Source: Acanthamoeba lenticulata
Taxonomy: Eukaryota > Discosea > Longamoebia > Acanthamoebidae
DNA: 13,862 nt
Assembly: GCA_002179805.1 (NCBI GenBank)
Contig: NAVB01001991.1
Location: forward strand, 1-13,862
Direction of reading: 5' to 3'
Positions 8,231 through 13,862 of the stretch are shown here, piece by piece. The stretch's first letter is position 1. Each line of letters starts with the position of its first letter. Both the position numbers and the translations under genes were made by a program. The notes below the pieces were generated by a model. That model was not told where the DNA came from. It saw only the letters and a list, made by a program, of their open reading frames with translations, and made no database searches.

Positions 8231-11200
8231 TCAAGTGCGCGCGAGGAGCTGGCGGAGGCGCTGCTCTTCCTCGCCTTCTGCCGCGAGCTCGGCCAGCAGG
8301 GCGTCCACAGTGAGCCCTCGGCCTCGTCCTCGTCCTCCTCCAGCGGCGAGTGGCGCCCTCCGTCGCTCATCTCCTTCTTGTTCGTCATCATCCAGCCCGT
8401 GCTTGCGCCTCTTTGGCTGCTGCGGCGGGAAGCCCAAGCCCGCGAGGAGCTCCTCGCCGTCAACTTCCTTGCCTGCTCGGGATGCATCATCATGGTCTGG
8501 CGCTGATCCTCGCGCGCGTTTGAGTCCACGCTTGAGTCCACGCCCGCTCTCCATCCTGTTGTTGTTATCGTCGTCTTGGCTGTCGAGTTCGTCGTCCATG
8601 CGCAGGCTGTCGTCGGCGAGGCGCTGGTCATCCCGCAGGAGCGTCGCCTCCCGGTCGAGGACCTCATCAACCAGGAACGACCAGTCGACTCGGTTCAGCG
8701 CGCCCCGGTCGGGCCGCACACGCGCCGAGAGGACCTTTTCCCGGCCCGGCACCTCGTCCTCGTCGTCGCCGTTCTCGTTTTCGTTTTCGTTTTCGTTCTT
8801 GTCCTCGACGGCCTCCTGCTTGACGGTCGTCTCGCCCTCTGGCGCCAGCCGAGGTTTGGCGGGCGCCTCCCGCAAGGCAGGCGACGAGCTTCTTCTGAGC
8901 TGAGGAGACTCAAAGGCCAGCGGCGTCGGCGGCAGGCTGAGCCCGCTTGTCGTCGTTGTCGTCGTGGCCAAGTCGGCCGATGTCCGCAGAAGCGGCGACG
9001 AAGGCAGCAAGAGCACTCGCGTGGCGTCGGCGTTGGCGCGGAACGCGTCGTTGTTGTCGCCGCGGCCGTTGGTTTGCGCCCCTCCGCGCGAAGGAGGAGG
9101 AAGGATCCGGTCGGTGATCACAAAGTCAAAGACGAGCTCAAAGACGCGGTGCCACGGCAGCGGCTCGAGCTCGTCGCCCGCGGTACCACTGGCAGCCGCC
9201 TGCTTGACGTGCGCGTCGACGAGCGCCTCGACCTGCTCGACCAGCAGGCACACCCTCTGCTGGCGGTCCGGGCCGCCCACTGCGCCGCTGCCGACGCCGC
9301 CGCCGAGGATGTCGTTGCCGGCGAGCACCAGGCGGCTGACAAACTTGCGGAGCGCGAGCTTGAGCGCCTGTGCGAGCGCGCCGACCTTGTCCCCGTTCTC
9401 GTCATCGACCTCGGCCTTGATGTTGTCGTCATCGTCATCGTGATGAGCGCTGTGATAGGCGGAGATGGCCTGGGCGACCTCCTCCATGAGGACGTGGCCG
9501 TCATTCTCGTGGATGGCCAGCGCGAGCACCCGCGCCCGGAGCGCCCGCATGCGCTCGGGCTCGTTCCAGTCAAACGATGGCAGCCGCAGCGGCTCGTTGT
9601 CCGCCGCGCCGTCGCTGCGAGCACCGCCGGCAAACTGGAGCGGCGGCCACGAGAGCTCCTGGAGCTGCTGGCTCGTCAGCTCTTGGCCGGCGTAGGCCAG
9701 CATCGCGTTCCACAGCTGGATAAAGGCCACGGCTTGCGGGAACGCGGCCGACTGGGCGTCCGGGCGCAGCACGGCGGTCTCGTCCTCGGGGTCCTCCTTG
9801 CCGCGGGGGCCGTTGGCCAGGGCGAGCGGGGACGTCCGGCGCCTCTGCTGGGACTGCAGGCGGTAGTAGGCCCCAAACAGCTCCGCCATGTGGCGGTCCA
9901 CCTGCCGCTCGAGCACGTCTGCGCAACGGCCATTTGGTCACTTTGGCCACCGTCTGTTTGTGTGCGCGTGTGGGGGGCGCGTACCGCGCAGGGAGAGGGC
10001 AACGAGCCGGGGCTGCGGGGGCGCCCGGGCGGCCAGCCAGGCCAGACCCCGGGCGAGCGCGTCGCTCGCATAGCCCTGCTGCTGCTGAGGCTGCTGCTGA
10101 AGGCTGTACTGCTGGGGCTGCTGGAGCGACACGACCGAGTGGTGGGCCACCAGGTGGGCCGGGAGCTGGTTGAGCCGCAGCTCGTGCTCGACCTGCTCGT
10201 ACTCGGCCTCCTTGGTGGCGGTAGCGGTGGTCAGGACGAGCAGCGGCACGCGGGCCGGCGGTGCGAGGCCGGCCACGAGCCCGGCCAGGCGGGTCCGCTG
10301 CGCGGCCCAGTAGGATGATGTCGCCGTCCCACCGGCGGCCGGCATGGGCGGCAGCAGGAAGACCAAGCCGCGGGCGCCCGTGCATTCCTCGCGCGTCGCC
10401 CTGGCGTTGTTCTGCCTCCCACAACAAATCCACACGTCAGCCTTTCTCGCTCCGGAGACGCGCGGGTGTGGCGATGATGTGGGGATGACGCACCAGCAGG
10501 GCCGAGTCGTCCACGAGCGTCACGCACACGTGCAGGCGGGGCTTCCTCTGTAGACGCGCTTCCAGTCCATCGTCGTCATCATCGTCGTCGGTCTGCACGT
10601 CGTCGACCGTATACAGCGAGAGCGTTTGCACCCTGTCGCGGCCACGATCGTCAGCAGCGCCCATCACGACACGACGACACACGACCGTGGGCAGTGCGGT
10701 GTACCCGGGCTTGGGCGGGGTGAGCGGGAGGCCGGCGCGGGTGAGCTTGGCCGTGAGCCACAGCGTCGGCGACGCGGCCTCGGCGGCCGCCTGCGGCGTC
10801 GCCGGCAGGCTCTCGGCCGCCACCACGAGCTTCCAGTAGATGTCCGTCGGCTCGTCGTCCTCGTCCTCGTTCTCCTTCTTCTTCTTCTTCTCTTCCTTCA
10901 CGAGTGTGCCCTTGTCCTGCGGCTTGGCGCCGGATCCATGGGGCCGCCGGGCCGCGGGCTTCTTGTGGGCGCCGAGCGGCGACTTCTTGCGGCGGGCCAG
11001 GGCCGGGTAGACCAGGCGGGGCAGGTCGAGCGAGGCCCAGTAGCCCTCGATCTGCACGCGGGCCTCCTCGCGGGCTCGGCGCAGGTAATCGTGCAGCTGG
11101 CTCGACCGCCTCGCGAGCTGGTACGACGAGAGCCTTTTGCCCAAGCAACCAAACAGCCCAACAGGAGCATGAGCCCATCATCATCATCCTCTTCATCATC

Positions 11201-13862
11201 TGGCAGCGGTGGCGCGGCAAGCCGTACAGAGAGATGGACGAAGCGCCGAGCTTGACCGAGTCCAGGCCGGCGCCCAGCGACAGGCCGGCCCGCTTGAGTC
11301 GTGCCTGCGAGAGCCACTCAACGTCAGTCCTCTTTCTGGCCGGGCCCAGAACCGACCACACGCAGACACGTACCACGGCTGAGTTGGGCACGGGCGCGGT
11401 GTTGGCCAGGAGGCCCTCGATCCGCTGCTTGAGCTTGAGCTTGCGCTGCCGCTCCTGTTTGTTGCGCGTGCGGTGCCCACCTCACGCCACGTCAGCAAAT
11501 GAATAAAGAAATGAATAAATAATTCAAAATGAAACGAAATGGAGGACCTCTTCGATCTGGCGCTGGTGCTCCTTCTTGGCGAGGTAGGCCGCGCGCCAGC
11601 GGTTCCAGAGCCACAGGAGCTGCTGCCGCTTGATCCCGCGCTTGGCCTGCTCGAGCTTGGCCTCCCACTCCTCCTGGCGCTGGCGCCGCAGCCGCTCCTC
11701 GCGTTCGCGCCGTTCGCGCTCGCGTCGCTGCGCCAGTTCGGCTTGCTCGCGGGCGTGTCGCTCGGCGGCCTCCTGCTGCGCCCTGCGCTGCTGGTCCTGC
11801 TCGAGCAGCTTGCGCCGGAGCTCGCCCTCACGCAGCTGCGCCGCTTCGCGCTCGCGCCGCTCGGCCTCTTCCTGCTTGACCGCGGCCGTGGGCGACGCGA
11901 TGGGCCTCTTCAGCACATTGACGTTGGTCACCAGCAGCGGCACCGAGAACAGGCCACCGCCGGCCTCGGGCTCAGGCTCGGCCTCAGGCTCGGCGGACTG
12001 GGCCTCGCCGACGCCGGGCCCAAAGGTGATGGTCGGGATGATGCGCGATGCCGCGGCCTGCGGGGACTCGAGCAGGTCGAGCTGCGAGCTCCACGGGGTC
12101 GGGTGGGGCGTCGCGGGCGCGGGCGCGGCAGCGCCCTTGATCGACACGCCGGGCAGCTGGAAGGCCTCGGAGCCCAGGCCGAACCCGGCCAGGTCGAGCT
12201 TGGCGTCGCGCGACGAGGACCTCGCGCCCGCCGTCCGGCCGGCCGTGGCGATGATGCCCGGCAGAGGCGAGGCGCCCGAGACCGACGGCACCGGCAGGCC
12301 GTGGAGCAGCGCGCTGCGCACCTGCCGCAGCTTGCGCTCGCGCTCCTCCTCGTCGTCTGTCTCGGCCGACATGCTTCGGCGGATCCGAGAGAAGCGCTCG
12401 GCCTCAGTCTCCGTCTCGGTCTCGGTCTCGGCTTCGTCAGGAATGTCCTCGTCGTCGGGCTCAGCAGCGATCATCGCGGGCGGGTTGACGACGACGGCCC
12501 GAGCGTGGCTTCTCCCGAACGGCGAAAGGGTTCGCGCGATGCGAATCCTGCGTGCGCAGTCAACACGCGGATTGAGACTCAACACTCACACGTTGACGCC
12601 AGGCCCGGCCAGGTGTCGAGCCACGTACCCCTCCTGGGAGTTGCGCAGGCTGGCGCCCACGGCGATGACCTGCGGGACGATGTCCACATCCTCGTCTTCG
12701 TGGTCGATGGCGTTGTCCTCCTCCTCCTGGTCTTCTGCCCCCAAGTCGATGTTGTCGTCGTACTCGATCGGCGCCTCCTCGAACACGACGCCTGTCGCCG
12801 TGGCCCCGCCCCAATGGGTCAATGCTGACGTCAGCCACACGCCCCGTTGCGGTGCGTGCCATGCGTGCCAAGTAAATGTTGCTATTTAACAACATTTATT
12901 TGGCACGTGACACACACATGGAAGAAGAAGAAGAACGAGGAGGGATCACAGCATTCGATTGAAGAGGAAGAGAATGGTGCGGTGCCATTCGTCCCACTCG
13001 TCGTCCGTGCAGAGGTAATGCGCCCACGAACCTGCGACCTCCTCGCCTGGCTGCTCGCCGGTGAAGTGCGGGCCCTCCACGATCTCGCTGACCTGGCGCC
13101 CGGCGGCCTTGGGCTCAATCAGCCGCCACGACGTGCGCACTGGCGGCCGCGTCTCCGGTGGCGCTGACATCATGCCACGTCAGCACACCAGCACTGCAAG
13201 TGAGCCCCAGGAATGCGAGGAATGCGTACCGACGAGCTGCCTCTTGCCAAAGTCGATGAAGGCGGGTGCGACGTCCAGGACGTCGATGAGGCCGTAGAAG
13301 CGGCACACCTCCTCGGTCTCCTCGTCGTCTTCAAAGGCCAGCGCCTTGGTCAGGTCCGACAGCGCGTAGGGGCCCCTGCGCAGGACGACATCATCATCAT
13401 TATTATCATGCCATCATGTCCGTTGGTGGGAAGCGATTGTGACGAACTTGAAGGTCTTCTTCATGGTGCGGAGGGCGCTGAGCCGGACGGTGTTGAAGTG
13501 GAGATGAAGCAGGCAGCTCTGGAGGTAGGTGCCCTCCTTCACGGCCTTGAAGAAGCGGTACCAGTTGTTCTCCTTCACCGCTTGCCACACCTGTGTGCGT
13601 GTGCATGTGGTGCGTCAACGTGCACGTGAGTCTCACACACCATGAACGCATCAAGGCGAGCGCGCGGCGAAGCTGGAAAACACGCACGTTGACGGCGAAT
13701 TGCATCTCGGGCGACTTGTAGATGTCGGGCCGGACGTCGAAGAAGGGCGGCGTGGGCGAGTTGAGCTCCTTCAACACGTAGTAGGCCCGCATCTCGGCCT
13801 CGTTGGGGCACATTACGCCCTTCTTGTACAGCAGGTCATCTGCGCGTAATTCAAGTATTATT
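8231..13862 (-). CDS. MCM3AP: SAC3/GANP (MCM3AP)-type TREX-2 mRNA-export scaffold, 5' partial
   Basis: GANP/Sac3 scaffolds TREX-2, which links transcribing genes to nuclear pores and mRNA export. Exons I place, 5' to 3': 13839-13688, 13590-13448, 13375-13230, 13163-13032, 12824-12590 (or from 12791), 12547-11548, 11454-11374, 11304-11228, 11109-10494, 10411-9985, 9918-8231. All joins keep frame, giving about 1564 residues. The first four exons carry the SAC3 domain: PNEAEMRAYYVLKELN, SPEMQFAVN/VWQAVKENNW, YRFFKAV, LQSCLLHLHF, then a winged-helix-like part (FEDDEETEEVCRFYGL) and VSEIVEG. An acidic linker follows, then a long basic helix with LLWLWNRWRAAYLAKK, like the CID that binds centrin and ENY2. 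Next are GANP C-terminal signatures: GYWASLDLPRLV, DIYWKLVV, VQTLSLY, GLVFLLPPMP, LQELSWPPLQF, FDWNEPERM, and a disordered tail with PKRRK. The exon at 12824 has no Met, supporting one gene. The least certain joins are 12824/13032 and 11109/11228. Confidence 0.85.
8771..8800. repeat. Coding hexamer tandem repeat (NE repeat in the GANP tail)
   Basis: Five tandem hexamers of the GTTTTC type encode alternating Asn-Glu (KNENENENENGDDEDE) on the minus strand, inside the acidic disordered C-terminal region of the GANP homologue. It is likely length-polymorphic. Confidence 0.8.
11177..11200. repeat. ATC microsatellite within a GANP intron
   Basis: Four ATC units, an interruption and two more lie in the minus-strand intron 11110-11227. 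A similar ATC/ATT tract lies at about 13388-13410 in intron 13376-13447. Both are low in GC relative to the flanking exons, as expected of intron sequence. Confidence 0.6.
12403..12432. repeat. Coding hexamer tandem repeat (ET repeat in the GANP linker)
   Basis: Five tandem CTCNGT-type hexamers encode alternating Glu-Thr (EAETETETETEAE) on the minus strand, in the acidic linker between the SAC3 domain and the CID-like helix. Potential phospho-acceptor Thr residues alternate with Glu. Confidence 0.75.
12864..12907. repeat. Inverted repeat (18-nt arms, 8-nt loop) with AATAAA on the minus strand
   Basis: Arms at 12864-12881 and 12890-12907 are reverse complements at 17 of 18 positions, around the loop CTATTTAA. 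Read as plus-strand RNA the one mismatch is a G-U pair; as minus-strand RNA it is A-C. The minus-strand arm contains AATAAA. The element sits in the putative GANP intron between 13031 and 12825, about 40 nt beyond an in-frame TGA. It could be a 3'-end element, a remnant of a small inverted-repeat transposon, or a neutral palindrome. No target-site duplication is obvious. Confidence 0.75.

Noticed and set aside
8576..10318. 580-codon plus-strand open frame opposite the last GANP exons
   Set aside because: It is the antisense shadow of a GC-rich coding exon: Arg/Leu/Val-rich, no motifs, and it runs straight through a well-supported minus-strand intron.
12825..12834. Palindromic TGACGTCA (CRE-like) near 12826-12833, also at 260-267
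   Set aside because: Both copies abut intron acceptors and are explained by a CTGAC-type branch motif next to TCAG; there is no promoter context.
11539..12889. Two long plus-strand open frames of about 420-430 codons
   Set aside because: They mirror the Glu/Arg-rich GANP exon on the other strand; composition is repetitive Leu/Gly or Ser/Arg and no domain is visible.
12560..12895. Minus-strand frame with an ATG at about 12862 as the start of a separate downstream gene
   Set aside because: It is out of frame with the acidic exon and Arg/Gly-rich without motifs; joining it to that exon would need an intron of about 37 nt. The one-gene GANP model explains the region better.
12946..13862. SAC3 exons as an independent short gene ending at 12946
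   Set aside because: Kept only as a possible isoform: the next exon on the same strand lacks a start codon, and the domain order across both parts matches GANP.

Overview
The window looks like nuclear DNA of a GC-rich, intron-dense protist, most like the amoebozoan Acanthamoeba (inference). The grounds are many short spliceosomal introns (about 42-207 nt) with GTACGT/GTGCGT/GTTCGT donors and CTGAC or CTAAC branch-like motifs, strong G/C third-position bias, no bacterial operon signals, and a gene set of hybrid histidine kinase, AMP-binding reductase, RING/TRAF zinc-finger protein and nuclear mRNA-export scaffold. I see no tRNA, rRNA, CRISPR or insertion sequence.

Layout. (1) 1-2500, plus strand: the 3' two thirds of a hybrid sensor histidine kinase (PAS end, HisKA, HATPase, receiver), 8 visible exons, 5' end outside the window. 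(2) 2501-2805: 3' flank and a TATA-bearing promoter. (3) 2806-6222, plus: a two-exon, 1117-residue adenylation-thiolation-reductase enzyme of the carboxylic-acid-reductase/NRPS-like type. (4) about 6492-7611, plus: a RING plus TRAF-type zinc-finger protein with a coiled coil; its core exons are clear but both ends are uncertain. (5) 7729-8034, minus: a small unrecognised protein. (6) 8231-13862, minus: the bulk of one large gene whose exons, in order, match the SAC3/GANP (MCM3AP) scaffold of the TREX-2 mRNA-export complex. It has the SAC3 domain, an acidic linker, a CID-like helix, the GANP C-terminal region and an acidic/basic disordered tail; its 5' end lies beyond position 13862.

The genes look like independent housekeeping, signalling and metabolic loci rather than a cluster. 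The first three are head-to-tail on the plus strand, and the RING gene converges on the small minus gene. The most interesting points are: a GANP-type C-terminal region in a protist; an AATAAA-bearing hairpin just behind an in-frame stop inside a putative GANP intron, which could give a SAC3-only isoform; a 94-residue insertion in the kinase ATPase fold; a RING with its histidine ligand replaced by Gln; and an A-T-R reductase of unknown substrate. All splice sites were placed by eye from frame, GT/AG and domain continuity, and need transcript data to be final.
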